This document shows positions 19,480-28,695 of a stretch of DNA of 43,379 nt, in pieces. The number at the start of each line of letters is the position of its first letter. Positions within the stretch are counted from its first letter, which is position 1. Source of the DNA: Candidatus Eisenbacteria bacterium (GTDB taxonomy: Bacteria > Eisenbacteria > RBG-16-71-46); the NCBI GenBank assembly GCA_013140805.1, contig JABFRW010000014.1:1-43379 (forward strand). Reading direction: 5' to 3'. The notes beneath the pieces were generated by a model, which worked only from the letters and a program-made list of their open reading frames with translations, ran no database searches and was not told where the DNA came from. A program made the position numbers and the translations under genes.

Positions 19480-19974
19480 ATGAACTCGACCTTGATGAAT
19501 TCCACGCTGCGCGCGATGTGCCGTCCGACCCTGTCGGTCGCGCTGGTACTGACGCTGGTCTTCGAGCTCTCCCATTGCATATGGATGGGAGTTCCGATGG
19601 CGCGAGCGGACGCGAGCGCCCGGCCGGGGATTTCAACCGGCGCCACGAGCGATGCCGCGATGACGCATGCCTGCTGCCGTGCGCGAGGCAGCGCGAGTGC
19701 GGCACCTGAGGCGCCGAAGTCTGATTCGCGGTCGCCGCGTGGTGCGAACTGTTGCCCATGCATCGACGCACCGCCCGCCGCCCTCTCGCCAGTTGCAGGC
19801 GTGGAATCCGGTTCGATCGCGGGAGTCCTCGGAGTCCTCGGACTCCTCGCGGCCGATGCGGCTTTCGTCCTCGAGCCTGGTCACTCGGGTTGGGTCGAGC
19901 AGTTCTCCGATCCCCCCGCGCGCGAACCGCAGTTCCTCCGCGCTCGCTCGCTTCGCGGCCCGCCGCAGGTCTGA
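19480..19974 (+). CDS. Small exported Cys-rich protein heading RND operon 3
   Basis: This is a 164-residue protein from ATG 19480. In-frame starts at 19447, 19495 and 19516 are also possible, and none has a clear ribosome-binding site. A hydrophobic N-terminal segment (L-S-V-A-L-V-L-T-L-V-F-E-L-S-H-C) serves as signal peptide or anchor. Two metal-type Cys clusters follow, T-H-A-C-C-R and A-N-C-C-P-C-I. The remainder is low-complexity, Ala/Ser/Pro-rich, with one Gly/Val/Leu-rich hydrophobic stretch (I-A-G-V-L-G-V-L-G-L-L-A-A-D). It resembles no family I recognise. Its position before a TolC/adaptor/RND set, and its Cys content, match the two other pump-associated small proteins, so periplasmic metal binding is inferred. 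Confidence 0.5.
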   Translation: MNSTLMNSTLRAMCRPTLSVALVLTLVFELSHCIWMGVPMARADASARPGISTGATSDAAMTHACCRARGSASAAPEAPKSDSRSPRGANCCPCIDAPPAALSPVAGVESGSIAGVLGVLGLLAADAAFVLEPGHSGWVEQFSDPPAREPQFLRARSLRGPPQV

Positions 19975-20070
19975 CCTCTCCGACGCCACCGAATCGCACT
20001 TTCTGATCGAAGTACGGTTCCTGACTGGCTCTGTTCGGAGCGCGATTGCGCTCCGGGAGGTGGACAGCGG

Positions 20071-21462
20071 ATGGCCCCGTGGCCCATCGCTTCATCGGTT
20101 CGAACGAACGACGGCTCGGCCGCACGACTTGCGACTCTAAAGGCCGCGATTGCAGCGTGCGCGCGAGTCATGCTCGTCAGCGCGGTGACAACGTGTGTCT
20201 TCGCCGCATTGGCCTGCAGAGCGCGGGCGGCGACCCCAACCGACACCCTCACGCGTGACCGCGCGATCGCTCTCGCGCTCGAACGGCATCCGGCCATGGT
20301 GCGAGCACGGGCCGCGGTTGCCGGAGCCCGTGCCGCCTGGATCGTGTCGGGACCCGGCGCTCGACCGACGATGCTCGAACTCGAGCACGAGCAGCTCGGC
20401 GGCTCTGCCAGATCGGACGACGCGCGCTCCACGCTCGAGCTGTCGCGCGGGATCCCGCTCGCCAATGTTGCGGACGGACGGCGCGGCGTGGCGCTCGCGC
20501 GCTACGAATCGGCTCGCGCCGAGAGTGCAAGCCTTGCGCGAGCGCTGACGATCGAAGTGCGGGCCACGCTGGAGCGCGTTCGCGTGCTCGAGCGCGGCCG
20601 TCAGGTGTTCGACCGACTGGTGGCGCTCGATGCCGAGGTGACCGCGGCTGCGCGTGCGCGCGTGCGCGACGAACTGATCACGCCGCTCACCGCGCGACTG
20701 GTCGAGCTGGATCAGCTGCGCGTCGAGCGTCGCCGGGCGACCCACGCGATCGCACTCGAGGAAGCCCTCGTCGAACGGATCGGCTGGCTCGGTGCCGATG
20801 CCGGCGCGATCGTGTTGGCCTCCGAAGCCGTCGAGCCCGAGTCGCTCACGATTGCGGAGGACACGATCGCGGCGCGCGGCCGCGAGGACGCCCCTGCGGT
20901 GCTGCAGGCTCGCGCTCGGATCCGCGAGCGCGAAGCGGCCGAGCGACTGCTCGCACGCGAGCAGCACGGGGATGCGCACGTGGCGATCGGCGCGTTTCTC
21001 GAACGCCGGCCGTCCGAGACCGCGACGGCGGACGACGGCGGCACACGTGAGCTGGGATTCCGTGCGCGCGTCGGAGTGCCGTTGCCGTGGGGCACGATCG
21101 ATCGCATGGCCGTCGAGCAGGCGCGCTCCGAGACCGGACTCGCCGTTCAAGATGAGCGGGTCGTGGCGCTCGCGGCGGCGACCGAAGCGCGCCGAGCGCA
21201 TCGGCGGCTGCGACTGGCGTGGTCGCAACACACGCGTGATGCGTCGCGCGCAAGCCAGATCGACGCCGACCTGGTGCGGGTGCGCGAGGCCTATCGCGAT
21301 GGCCGCATCGGTCTCGACGCCTACCTCGCCGAAAAGGACCGTCTCACCGAGTCGCGACTCGAGGGACTCGAATCGGAACTCACTTACTGGGAGGCGCGTG
21401 CCGCACTCGAACGAGCACTCGGGCTCTCATTCGAGGCGATCGCCTCGGGAGCGACGCGATGA
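20071..21462 (+). CDS. TolC-family outer-membrane efflux protein (system 3)
   Basis: This protein has 463 residues from ATG 20071, which has GGGAGG 10 nt upstream. A start at ATG 20170 (430 residues) would place the signal peptide (L-V-S-A-V-T-T-C-V-F-A-A-L-A-C-R-A-R-A) at the very N-terminus and cannot be excluded. The mature part shows the outer-membrane efflux pattern: L-T-R-D-R-A-I-A-L-A-L-E-R-H-P-A-M early, long Arg/Glu/Ala helices, V-G-V-P-L-P-W-G-T-I-D-R at the second repeat, and R-E-A-Y-R-D-G-R-I-G-L-D-A-Y-L-A late. It should form the outer-membrane channel of pump system 3. Its stop overlaps the ATG of the adaptor (ATGA). Confidence 0.85.
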   Translation: MAPWPIASSVRTNDGSAARLATLKAAIAACARVMLVSAVTTCVFAALACRARAATPTDTLTRDRAIALALERHPAMVRARAAVAGARAAWIVSGPGARPTMLELEHEQLGGSARSDDARSTLELSRGIPLANVADGRRGVALARYESARAESASLARALTIEVRATLERVRVLERGRQVFDRLVALDAEVTAAARARVRDELITPLTARLVELDQLRVERRRATHAIALEEALVERIGWLGADAGAIVLASEAVEPESLTIAEDTIAARGREDAPAVLQARARIREREAAERLLAREQHGDAHVAIGAFLERRPSETATADDGGTRELGFRARVGVPLPWGTIDRMAVEQARSETGLAVQDERVVALAAATEARRAHRRLRLAWSQHTRDASRASQIDADLVRVREAYRDGRIGLDAYLAEKDRLTESRLEGLESELTYWEARAALERALGLSFEAIASGATR

Positions 21463-22964
21463 ACCTTGCCTTGATGCGCGCCGTGATCGGCGCCGCGCTG
21501 CTTGCCACGACGCTCGCAACCCCATCCGCTGCCGCCCCCGAGCACGCGCCGGCGCCGGGGACTCCCGTGAACCGTCACACGCTGAACGCGGTCTCGGAGC
21601 AGTTCGAGCTGGTGATCGCGAATGATCCGTTGCGGCCCGGCAAGATCAGCCGACTCGATTTCTACCTGAGCGATTTCGCGACCAACGAACCGTTGCCGGG
21701 CGCGCGACTCGAGGTCGCCTACCGCGCGCGCGGTGGCGATGGGCCGCTGTGGTCGGGGCAGGCCGAGGCCACGCCGAGCCCCGGGACGTATTCGGCGCCA
21801 TGGCCGGCCGCGGACACCGGTGCCTACGTGGTGTTCGTCACGCTCGAGGCGCGCGGCCGGCGGGGCGAGTTCGCGCTCGCGGGTCTCGAGGTCGCCGCTG
21901 CGACAGCCGACCCGGCCGCTGCGTCGGCTTCCACCGAGTCCCGCGCCTCGCGATGGGCATGGTGGCTCGCGGTGATTCCGATCGCGCTGATGGTCGGGTG
22001 GCTCGCGCGCCGCCGATCGGCACCGGCGCTGCTCGCCATCGGGCTGCTCGCGCAACTGCCGCCCGGACCGTGGGCGGCGGGTGAAGCGCACGCGCACGAG
22101 GGTCACGACGATGCGACGACGCTGGCGCCGGGCGCCCCGCTCGGGCCCGGCGCGGTCGTGCAGCTGCCGAAGCCGTCGCAGTTCCTGATCGGCGTTCGCA
22201 CGCGACCGGTGCGTTTCGCGCCGGTGCGGCCGCAGATCTCCGTGCTGGGTCGGGTGGCACCGCGCGGAGGTGCGGCGCTCGAAATGACCGCACCGCAGGG
22301 CGGCCGCGTGCAGTTCGACGGTGGTCGCACACCGGTGATCGGTCAGCGGCTGCGTGCCGGCGAACGCATCGGCGAACTATTGGTGGTCGATGCCCTCCCG
22401 TTGCGTGCCGCGATCGGCGGGGTGGTGACCGAGGTGTTCGTCGTGCACGGGCAGGCCGTTCAGCCGGGGCAGAAGCTGCTCGCACTGCTGGATCCCGCGG
22501 TGGTCTGGGTGCATGCCGACATCTTCCAGGCCGACCTCGCGCACGTCGCGCGTTCGACGCGGGCTCACGTCACCTCGGGATCGGCGCCTGAGCGGGTGTT
22601 CGAGGGCCGGCGCGTTGCGATCGGCGCCACCGAAGGCGAAGTTCCGGGTGCGGTCGAGGCGTGGTTCGAGGTACCGAATCCCGGCGGCGCGCTGCGGGTC
22701 GGGGCGGTTGCCGAGGTGGCGATCGAGTATGGCGAGCCGCAGTCGCTCGCCACGCTGCCGCGCGAGGCGCTTCACGAACGGCAGGGCCGCACCTACGTAT
22801 TCGTGCACACCGCACCCGAACGCTTTGCGGCCCGCGAGGTCTCGGTAGTCTCGCGACTCGGCGACCAGGTCGCGGTGCGAGGCTCCCTGCTTCCGGGCGA
22901 CCGGGTTGCGATCAGCGGCGTCGCCGCGCTGGCGGCTTCGCCGGTCGTGGCGCTGGAGCACTAA
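21459..22964 (+). CDS. RND periplasmic adaptor with YtkA-like domain and internal membrane segments (system 3)
   Basis: This is a 501-residue protein with a signal peptide but no lipobox. Residues ~45-145 form a YtkA/FixH-like beta domain (L-R-P-G-K-I-S-R-L-D-F-Y-L-S-D-F). A membrane helix (W-W-L-A-V-I-P-I-A-L-M-V-G-W-L-A-R-R) at ~165-183 and a second hydrophobic stretch at ~185-205 lead into H-A-H-E-G-H-D-D. The membrane fusion portion follows, with lipoyl-type halves (I-G-G-V-V-T-E-V-F-V-V-H-G-Q-A-V) and barrel domains. It looks like an exported metal-binding domain fused to an adaptor through a membrane anchor, unlike the lipid anchor of systems 1 and 2. It ends 2 bp before the permease start. 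Confidence 0.87.
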   Translation: MNLALMRAVIGAALLATTLATPSAAAPEHAPAPGTPVNRHTLNAVSEQFELVIANDPLRPGKISRLDFYLSDFATNEPLPGARLEVAYRARGGDGPLWSGQAEATPSPGTYSAPWPAADTGAYVVFVTLEARGRRGEFALAGLEVAAATADPAAASASTESRASRWAWWLAVIPIALMVGWLARRRSAPALLAIGLLAQLPPGPWAAGEAHAHEGHDDATTLAPGAPLGPGAVVQLPKPSQFLIGVRTRPVRFAPVRPQISVLGRVAPRGGAALEMTAPQGGRVQFDGGRTPVIGQRLRAGERIGELLVVDALPLRAAIGGVVTEVFVVHGQAVQPGQKLLALLDPAVVWVHADIFQADLAHVARSTRAHVTSGSAPERVFEGRRVAIGATEGEVPGAVEAWFEVPNPGGALRVGAVAEVAIEYGEPQSLATLPREALHERQGRTYVFVHTAPERFAAREVSVVSRLGDQVAVRGSLLPGDRVAISGVAALAASPVVALEH

Positions 22965-22966
22965 GC

Positions 22967-25900
22967 ATGCACTTCTTCGACCGCCTGATTGCAGCGTCGC
23001 TCCGCCATCGCTGGTTCGTGGTGGCGGCGGCCCTCGTGCTGCTCGGCACCGGCATCGCGGCCATTCGTGCGCTGCCGGTCGACGTGTTCCCCGATCTCAA
23101 TCGCCCCACCGTGACGATCCTCACCGAGGCTCCGGGACTCGCGCCCGAGGAGGTCGAGCCGCAGGTCCTGCGACCGCTCGAGACCGCGCTGCTCGGACTC
23201 CCAGGTGTTCGACACGTGCGCTCGACCGCCGGCATCGGTCTCGCGGTCTCGACCGTCGAGTTCGACTGGGGCGCCGACTTGCTGCGCGTCCGCCAGCAAG
23301 TCGCCGAGCGCCTCCAACTCGCACGCGCCGGGTTGCCCGAGGGCGTCATGCCGACGCTCGGCCCCGTCACTTCGATCATGGGCGAGATCATGTTGCTGGG
23401 TGTCGAGGCGGACTCCTCGACTCTCACCCCGGTCGAGTTGCGAACACTCGCCGACTGGGTCATCCGCCCACGCCTGCTCACCATTCCCGGGATCGCTCAG
23501 GTGATCCCGATCGGCGGTGGGGTGCGAAGGATCGAAGTGATCGCCGACCCGTCCCGGCTCGCGGCTCTCGACGTCACGCTCGATCAGGTCGAGGAGGCGG
23601 TCTCGGCGTCCGACGCGGTCAGCAGCGGCGGCTATGCCGAGTCGCAGGGTCGCGAGCTGCTGGTGCGCAACGTGGCGCGGCTCTCGAATCCTGCCGAGCT
23701 GGGCGGCACCGTCGTGGTATTGCGCGAGCGAGTCCCGGTGCGGGTGCGCGACGTCGCGGAAGTGCGCGAGGGGCGACTGGTGCCGCGCGGCGACGCGGGG
23801 GTGAACGGCCGGCCGGCCGTGATCCTGGCGATCCAGAAGCAGCCGGGTGCCAGTACGCTCGAGGTCACGCGTGCGCTGCACCGTGCATTCGACGAACTAC
23901 GTGCCACCCTGCCTGGCGGCGTGGTGTTGACGCCGGTCTTCGAACAGGCGCGCTTCATCGAGGCCGCGATCCACAACGTGGAACACGCGCTGCGCGACGG
24001 AGCGCTGCTCGTGATCGTGGTGTTGTTCCTGTTTCTGTGGAGCGCTCGCACGACCGCCATCACGCTGACCGCGATTCCGCTCTCGCTGGTGGTGGCGGCG
24101 CTGGTGCTGCGGGCGTTCGGCGTCTCGATCAACACCATGACGCTCGGCGGCATCGCGATCGCGATCGGGGAACTGGTCGACGACGCGATCGTCGATGTCG
24201 AGAACGTGCATCGGCGATTGCGCGAGAACGCGCGACTCGCACAGCCGCTTCCGACGCTCCAGGTCGTGTATCGGGCGTCATGCGAGGTGCGAAATTCGAT
24301 CGTCTACGCCACCGCGCTGGTGGTGCTGGTGTTCCTGCCACTCCTGTCGCTCGGTGGAGTCGAGGGACGGCTGTTCCAGCCGCTCGGATTCGCATACATC
24401 GTGGCCATCCTCGCCTCGTTCGTGGTCTCGCTCACGGTCACGCCGGTGCTGTGTTCGTGGTGGCTGCCGGGCTCGATCACTCGCGAGCGCTCCCACGACA
24501 CCTCGATCGTGCGAGTGCTGAAGGGCCTCGATCGACGTGTACTCGGCTGGGCGCTGCCGCGGCCGGGCTGGGTGCTCGGGATCGCGACCGGGCTGGTGCT
24601 CGCAGCCGTTGCGGCGGTGCCGTGGCTGGGTCGCGAATTCCTGCCGCCGTTCAACGAAGGGACCGCGACCCTCAACCTGATCGCGCCGCCCGGAACCTCA
24701 CTGACCGAATCCAGTCGAATCGGCGCGTTGGCGGAGCGGCTGCTGCTCGCCGCCCCCGCAGTCGTTTCGACCGGCCGACGCACCGGACGCGCCGAGACCG
24801 ACGAGCACGCCGAGGGTGTGCACTACACCGAGATCGATGTCGACTTCCGAGCCTCGAAGCGCACCCGTGCCGAGATCTTTGCGGACCTGCGCGCACGGCT
24901 CGCCACGATTCCCGGGGTGCGTGTGAGCATCGGTCAACCGATCGCGCATCGACTCGAGCACCTGCTCTCCGGGGTGCGCGCTCAGGTCGCGGTCAAGCTG
25001 TTCGGCGACGACCTCGATGTGTTGCGAGCGACGGGTGCCCAGATCCAGAGCGTGATGCAGGACGTTCCCGGCGTGGTGGATCTGCAGCTCGAGGCGCAAG
25101 TGGAGATCCCGCAGCTCCGCCTCACGCTCGATCGAGAAGCGATCGGTCGCTACGGCCTGCGTCCTGAACGGGCGACCGAGTGGCTCGAGACGGCACTCCA
25201 CGGGAGAGCGGTCTCGCAGCTCGTCGAGGGCCCGCGTGCGACCGCGGTGTGGGTGAGACTCGAGAATCCGAGCGGCGGAGATCCCGACGCGGTGCGCTCG
25301 ATTCGCGTCGAGACTCCGGACGGCGCACGCGTGCCGCTCGGCGAGCTCGCGCGCATCGAGATCGTGCCGGGGCCGAACCAGATCCTGCACGAGGACGGTC
25401 GCCGCCGAATCGTGATTTCATGCAATGTGGCGGGACGCGATCTGGTCCGCACCGTCGAGCAGATTCAGCGCGAGGTCGGTCGGCGCGTGATTCTGCCGCC
25501 CGCCTACGAACTGGTCTACGCCGGACAGTTCGAGAGCCAGCGCACCGCCGGTCAGCGCATCGCGTGGCTCGGTCTGCTGGCATTCTCGGCCATGCTGGTG
25601 CTGCTCGTCATGCACTTTCGCTCGTGGGTGCTGGCCTCCCAGGTGCTCCTCAACCTGCCTCTCGCGCTGATCGGAGCGGTGGTGGCGGTGTGGAGCAGCG
25701 GCGGCACACTGTCGGTCGCGACCCTGGTCGGCTTCATCACGCTGACCGGCATCGCCGCACGCAACACGATTCTCATGATCACGCACTACCTGCATCTCAT
25801 GACCGAGGAAGGCGAGTCGTTCGGCGTCGAAATGGTGGTGCGCGGCTCGACCGAGCGACTGGTGCCGGTGCTGATGACCGCGCTTGCAGCGGGACTCGCG

Positions 25901-26131
25901 CTGGTGCCGCTGGCGCTCGATGCGCACGCGCCGGGCAAGGAGATCCTGCATCCGGTCGCGGTCGTGATCCTCGGCGGTCTCGTCAGCTCGACGCTGCTTG
26001 ACATGGTGGTCACACCGGTTGCTTTCCTGCGTTTCGGCCGAGCCGCGGCCGTCGCTCACCTCGCACGTCATCGCAAGCTCGGCACCAAGCCGGCCGGCGA
26101 ACGCGCTTTCAAAAAGGGAGACATCGAATGA
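22967..26131 (+). CDS. HME-RND efflux permease (system 3)
   Basis: This is a 1054-residue proton-driven inner-membrane pump with the CzcA/CusA architecture. ATG 22967 is chosen because it sits 2 bp after the adaptor stop and begins the usual first helix (L-R-H-R-W-F-V-V-A-A-A-L-V-L-L). The longer open frame reaching back to 22661 overlaps the adaptor. The TM4 segment reads A399-I-G-E-L-V-D405-D-A-I-V-D-V-E-N. Like system 1 it keeps the second Asp but replaces the first Asp of D-F-G with Ala and adds a Glu. It is closer to system 1 than to system 2 by eye, so systems 1 and 3 may be paralogues with a shared, undetermined substrate class. The stop overlaps the next ATG. Confidence 0.92.
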   Translation: MHFFDRLIAASLRHRWFVVAAALVLLGTGIAAIRALPVDVFPDLNRPTVTILTEAPGLAPEEVEPQVLRPLETALLGLPGVRHVRSTAGIGLAVSTVEFDWGADLLRVRQQVAERLQLARAGLPEGVMPTLGPVTSIMGEIMLLGVEADSSTLTPVELRTLADWVIRPRLLTIPGIAQVIPIGGGVRRIEVIADPSRLAALDVTLDQVEEAVSASDAVSSGGYAESQGRELLVRNVARLSNPAELGGTVVVLRERVPVRVRDVAEVREGRLVPRGDAGVNGRPAVILAIQKQPGASTLEVTRALHRAFDELRATLPGGVVLTPVFEQARFIEAAIHNVEHALRDGALLVIVVLFLFLWSARTTAITLTAIPLSLVVAALVLRAFGVSINTMTLGGIAIAIGELVDDAIVDVENVHRRLRENARLAQPLPTLQVVYRASCEVRNSIVYATALVVLVFLPLLSLGGVEGRLFQPLGFAYIVAILASFVVSLTVTPVLCSWWLPGSITRERSHDTSIVRVLKGLDRRVLGWALPRPGWVLGIATGLVLAAVAAVPWLGREFLPPFNEGTATLNLIAPPGTSLTESSRIGALAERLLLAAPAVVSTGRRTGRAETDEHAEGVHYTEIDVDFRASKRTRAEIFADLRARLATIPGVRVSIGQPIAHRLEHLLSGVRAQVAVKLFGDDLDVLRATGAQIQSVMQDVPGVVDLQLEAQVEIPQLRLTLDREAIGRYGLRPERATEWLETALHGRAVSQLVEGPRATAVWVRLENPSGGDPDAVRSIRVETPDGARVPLGELARIEIVPGPNQILHEDGRRRIVISCNVAGRDLVRTVEQIQREVGRRVILPPAYELVYAGQFESQRTAGQRIAWLGLLAFSAMLVLLVMHFRSWVLASQVLLNLPLALIGAVVAVWSSGGTLSVATLVGFITLTGIAARNTILMITHYLHLMTEEGESFGVEMVVRGSTERLVPVLMTALAAGLALVPLALDAHAPGKEILHPVAVVILGGLVSSTLLDMVVTPVAFLRFGRAAAVAHLARHRKLGTKPAGERAFKKGDIE

Positions 26132-27027
26132 AAGACGGTTCCGCCTTCTTCTCGACCTCGATCGCGGTGTTCGCCTCGATCGTCGCGCTGCTCGCCGCCT
26201 CGTGCGGCGGTGGTTCGAGTCCCAAGTCCACCACGGGTGCGCCGCCTTCGAGCGCCGAGCATCACGCGTCGAGTGGCGGCGATACCGCGACGCCGAGCGC
26301 CGTGACCGCGCGTCCGGAGGGGCACGCGGCGGTCGGGGAGGGCATCGAGCCGGCGACGACCCCCGCGGCGATCCTCGAACAGCTCGGCCAAGTGCGGAAG
26401 ACGCTGGCCTCCGCGATCGAGGCCGGCCGGCTCGACGAAGTGCACCAGCATGCGTTCGACGTGCGCGACCTGGTGGTTGCGCTGCACGAACGCGCACAGG
26501 GACTCGATGCGGCCGCGGCGAAGCGGCTCGACACCATCTCCGAGACGGTGAAGCAGCTCGCGATCCAGCTCGACGTGGCGGGCGACGCGGGCGACCTCGG
26601 CCGCACCCGCACTCACTTTGCGGCATTCGAAGCTGCGCTCGATGGCATCGGCGCGGTGCAGGGCCTTGCGTCCACCACGCTGGCGCCGGCGCGCCCCGAT
26701 GCGCGCACGAAACCGCAGATCGTCTCGATGACGGGCGAACTGATCGATCCGCAGTGCTGGTTCACGCACGGGGGCGAGGGCGAAGCGCACATCGGTTGCG
26801 CCACGATGTGCGCGCGCGGCGGGCAGACGCTGATGTTCCTCGAGAAATCCAGCGGACGGACCTACCCGCTGATCGCGGTGACGCACGGAAAGGACCCCGA
26901 CGACGAGTGGATTCCGTTCATCGGTCGCCCGGTCCAGGTGCAGGGCGTGCTATACGTTCACGGTGCGGACCACGCGCTGGTGGTTCGGAAGGTCACCTTC
27001 AAGGATGCCGATCGGAGGAAGTCATGA
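26128..27027 (+). CDS. Lipoprotein with C-terminal Cys/His domain, RND operon 3
   Basis: This is a 299-residue protein with a lipobox L-A-A-S-C26. A Ser/Thr/Pro-rich linker follows, then a helical region (~75-180; Q-V-R-K-T-L-A-S-A-I-E-A-G-R-L, H-Q-H-A-F-D-V-R-D-L). A compact C-terminal domain (~205-295) has the motif D-P-Q-C-W-F-T-H-G-G-E-G-E, then H-I-G-C-A-T-M-C-A-R-G-G, which looks like a metal site with three Cys and two His. The helical part resembles small periplasmic proteins that count or bind metal ions near pumps. I cannot name the C-terminal family. It overlaps the permease stop by ATGA and the next gene likewise, so it belongs to pump operon 3, probably as a periplasmic metal-binding accessory. 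Confidence 0.6.
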   Translation: MKDGSAFFSTSIAVFASIVALLAASCGGGSSPKSTTGAPPSSAEHHASSGGDTATPSAVTARPEGHAAVGEGIEPATTPAAILEQLGQVRKTLASAIEAGRLDEVHQHAFDVRDLVVALHERAQGLDAAAAKRLDTISETVKQLAIQLDVAGDAGDLGRTRTHFAAFEAALDGIGAVQGLASTTLAPARPDARTKPQIVSMTGELIDPQCWFTHGGEGEAHIGCATMCARGGQTLMFLEKSSGRTYPLIAVTHGKDPDDEWIPFIGRPVQVQGVLYVHGADHALVVRKVTFKDADRRKS

Positions 27028-27425
27028 TGTGTGCGGAGCTTCGGGTGGTGGGACTCGTGACGATGCTGCTGGCCGCCGGATGCGCCTCGCCGTCCTCTCA
27101 GTCGACGGGCGCTTCCACCGAATCGCAGGCGACGACCGCGACCGATGCGACGACCCCCGCGCCGACCGAAGTGACGGTGCTCGCGACCTCGCAGGGCTTC
27201 GAGCCCGCCGAGATCGCAGTGGCGAAGGGGCAGCCGGCGACCATCGTGTTCAAGCGCACCACCAACGAGACCTGCGCGACCGAGGCGGTGTTCGGCGGCG
27301 TGGTCGGAACGCACACGCTGCCGCTCGATCAGGAAGTCCGCGTGGAACTCGCCGCCGATCGAGCGGACTCGGTGCGTTTCGCGTGCGGCATGGACATGTG
27401 GAAGGGCGTCATCGTCAGCCGCTGA
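27024..27425 (+). CDS. Cupredoxin-like lipoprotein, last gene of RND operon 3
   Basis: This is a 133-residue protein with lipobox L-L-A-A-G-C20 and a Ser/Thr/Ala linker to about residue 45. A plastocyanin-like beta domain follows (V-T-V-L-A-T-S-Q-G-F-E-P-A-E-I-A-V-A-K-G, then P-A-T-I-V-F-K-R-T-T-N-E-T-C-A-T-E-A). Possible ligands are Cys in N-E-T-C-A-T-E, His in G-T-H-T-L-P, and C-G-M-D-M-W near the end. The final C-G-M-x-M resembles cupredoxin-type domains linked to copper export. GGAGG stands 5 nt before the ATG, and the start overlaps the previous stop. Periplasmic copper binding is likely, which points to copper or silver as a substrate of pump system 3 (inference). Confidence 0.78.
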   Translation: MMCAELRVVGLVTMLLAAGCASPSSQSTGASTESQATTATDATTPAPTEVTVLATSQGFEPAEIAVAKGQPATIVFKRTTNETCATEAVFGGVVGTHTLPLDQEVRVELAADRADSVRFACGMDMWKGVIVSR

Positions 27426-27430
27426 GCGGC

Positions 27431-28249
27431 CTACGCCAGTCCCCACTCCTCGAGGTCGTCCTCGTCGAGGCCGAGCAGGTGGCCGACCTCGTGCTGCACC
27501 GTCACGCGGATCTCGCGCGCCAGTTCTTCCTCGTCACGACACGAGCGGAGCAGGTTCTTGCGGAATAGATGAATGGTGCCCGGCGTTCCGGGTGGATCCG
27601 CGCCCGATCGATCGAGCAGATGGCGTCCCACAAACAGTCCCAGAATGTCGGGTGCGAGCGTTGGCGACTCGGCGGTGAGGATCTCGCGGCTCGGCAGCGG
27701 CTCCACCAGCACCGGAACGTGGTCGAGCTCGCGTCTCACGCGTTCCGGGAGTTCCTTCACGCACGCCTCGACGAGTTCATCGAAGCGTGCGTCGGCGACT
27801 TCGAGCGGCAGGGGGAACGCCTCGGCATCGAGTGCGGCGGCATTCTCGGCGTACTCGTGCGCTTCGTCGGGATTGCCGACGTGATCGGCGATGCGAGACA
27901 GCAGGTCGTGCGACTCGGCGAGCCCGGGCTGGATCGCGATCGCGCGCAACGCGTCCTCTCTCGCGACTTCGAAGCGCGCCAGTTCGTACGATGCGACGGC
28001 GCGCAGGTGGAAGAACGCGGAGGGGTCGGCGGAGCGTTCGGCGCCGACCAGCGTGCGGAGCGCCCCCTCCGGGTCGCTTTCCTCGATGCGCACCGCCGCG
28101 TCCACCATGCACAGATCGGCGTGACCGGGTCTCGAGAGCAGTAGCGTATCGATTTCGCGTCGCGCGGATTCGACCTCACCCTGATCGAGCAGGTCGTAGA
28201 CCCGTTCGACCGACGACCACTCGTGTTCGCTGAGAGTCTCGAAGTCCAT
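27431..28249 (-). CDS. TPR protein with C-terminal zincin-like metallopeptidase domain
   Basis: This is a 272-residue protein without a signal peptide. Residues ~15-145 are TPR-like helices (L-L-D-Q-G-E-V-E-S-A-R-R-E-I, S-Y-E-L-A-R-F-E-V-A-R-E-D-A-L). Residues ~155-272 form the zincin-like domain formerly called DUF1025, with the Zn motif H253-E-V-G-H257 followed by L-L-G-L-D-E-D-D-L-E-E-W-G-L, a family signature. The catalytic glutamate is intact. The substrate is unknown for the family. It is convergent with, and only 5 bp from, the cupredoxin gene, and is not obviously part of the metal island. Confidence 0.82.
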   Translation of the reverse strand: MDFETLSEHEWSSVERVYDLLDQGEVESARREIDTLLLSRPGHADLCMVDAAVRIEESDPEGALRTLVGAERSADPSAFFHLRAVASYELARFEVAREDALRAIAIQPGLAESHDLLSRIADHVGNPDEAHEYAENAAALDAEAFPLPLEVADARFDELVEACVKELPERVRRELDHVPVLVEPLPSREILTAESPTLAPDILGLFVGRHLLDRSGADPPGTPGTIHLFRKNLLRSCRDEEELAREIRVTVQHEVGHLLGLDEDDLEEWGLA

Positions 28250-28282
28250 GAAAGCGCTCGGGTGGGATTGCGCGACGATCCG

Positions 28283-28311
28283 AAACTAGGGCTGTCGCTC
28301 ACGCCTGTCGA
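28283..28311 (-). promoter_or_regulatory. Possible promoter of the zincin-domain gene
   Basis: On the minus strand TCGACA (28311-28306), 17 nt, then TAGTTT (28288-28283) lie 33 nt before the ATG at 28249. Five of six -35 bases and the T-A-...-T of the -10 match the usual consensus. Confidence 0.45.
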
Positions 28312-28603
28312 GCGGTATCGGTGAGTGTGTGACGAATCGCAACAACCGTTTTTCGCTTCGCCACTGGCTCGATCATTTGCGAGCTGTGACGCGACTCGCG
28401 GCGATCGAGTTCGTCCAACTGCTCCGCCGAACTCAGCGTCTCGACTGATTCGGTCTTCCACGGCCTTGCGGCTTCAGGAAGCCGGGGTAGGTACGCCGAA
28501 TCTCGGCCTGACGGGGCGCCCGGGTGCCGAGCGCCAGCCCGAACACCGATTGGGGCGAAGACGACATGGATGGGTCAAGCCCGAAGGGGGGTGCTGCCGA
28601 TTC
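28312..28603. other. Intergenic stretch with no convincing gene
   Basis: This is most of the 446-bp gap between the divergent zincin gene and the tetrahaem selenoprotein gene. I see only a short hairpin CGGCTT-CAGG-AAGCCG (28469-28484) and short open frames with no codon or protein pattern that looks coding. No RNA gene is recognised. Confidence 0.5.
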
Positions 28604-28633
28604 TTGACGGTGCCGAACCGGACTGCCTAAAAT
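28604..28633 (+). promoter_or_regulatory. Promoter of the Sec/Cys tetrahaem gene pair
   Basis: TTGACG (28604-28609), 18-nt spacer and TAAAAT (28628-28633) form one of the best promoter matches in the window. The expected start near 28640 gives a leader of about 55 nt before ATG 28696. Promoters with the same TTGAC-N18 spacing precede the genes at 31831 and 34734. Confidence 0.65.
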
Positions 28634-28695
28634 CCCCCCGCTCATTCGTTTCCGCCGCTTCCCCTCGCGCTGTTCTCAGGGAGCAAACACCCGAC

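Noticed and set aside
28325-28630. Possible 101-residue gene in the gap before the selenoprotein
   Set aside because: No ribosome-binding site, no recognisable protein pattern, and it runs through the strong promoter at 28604-28633.
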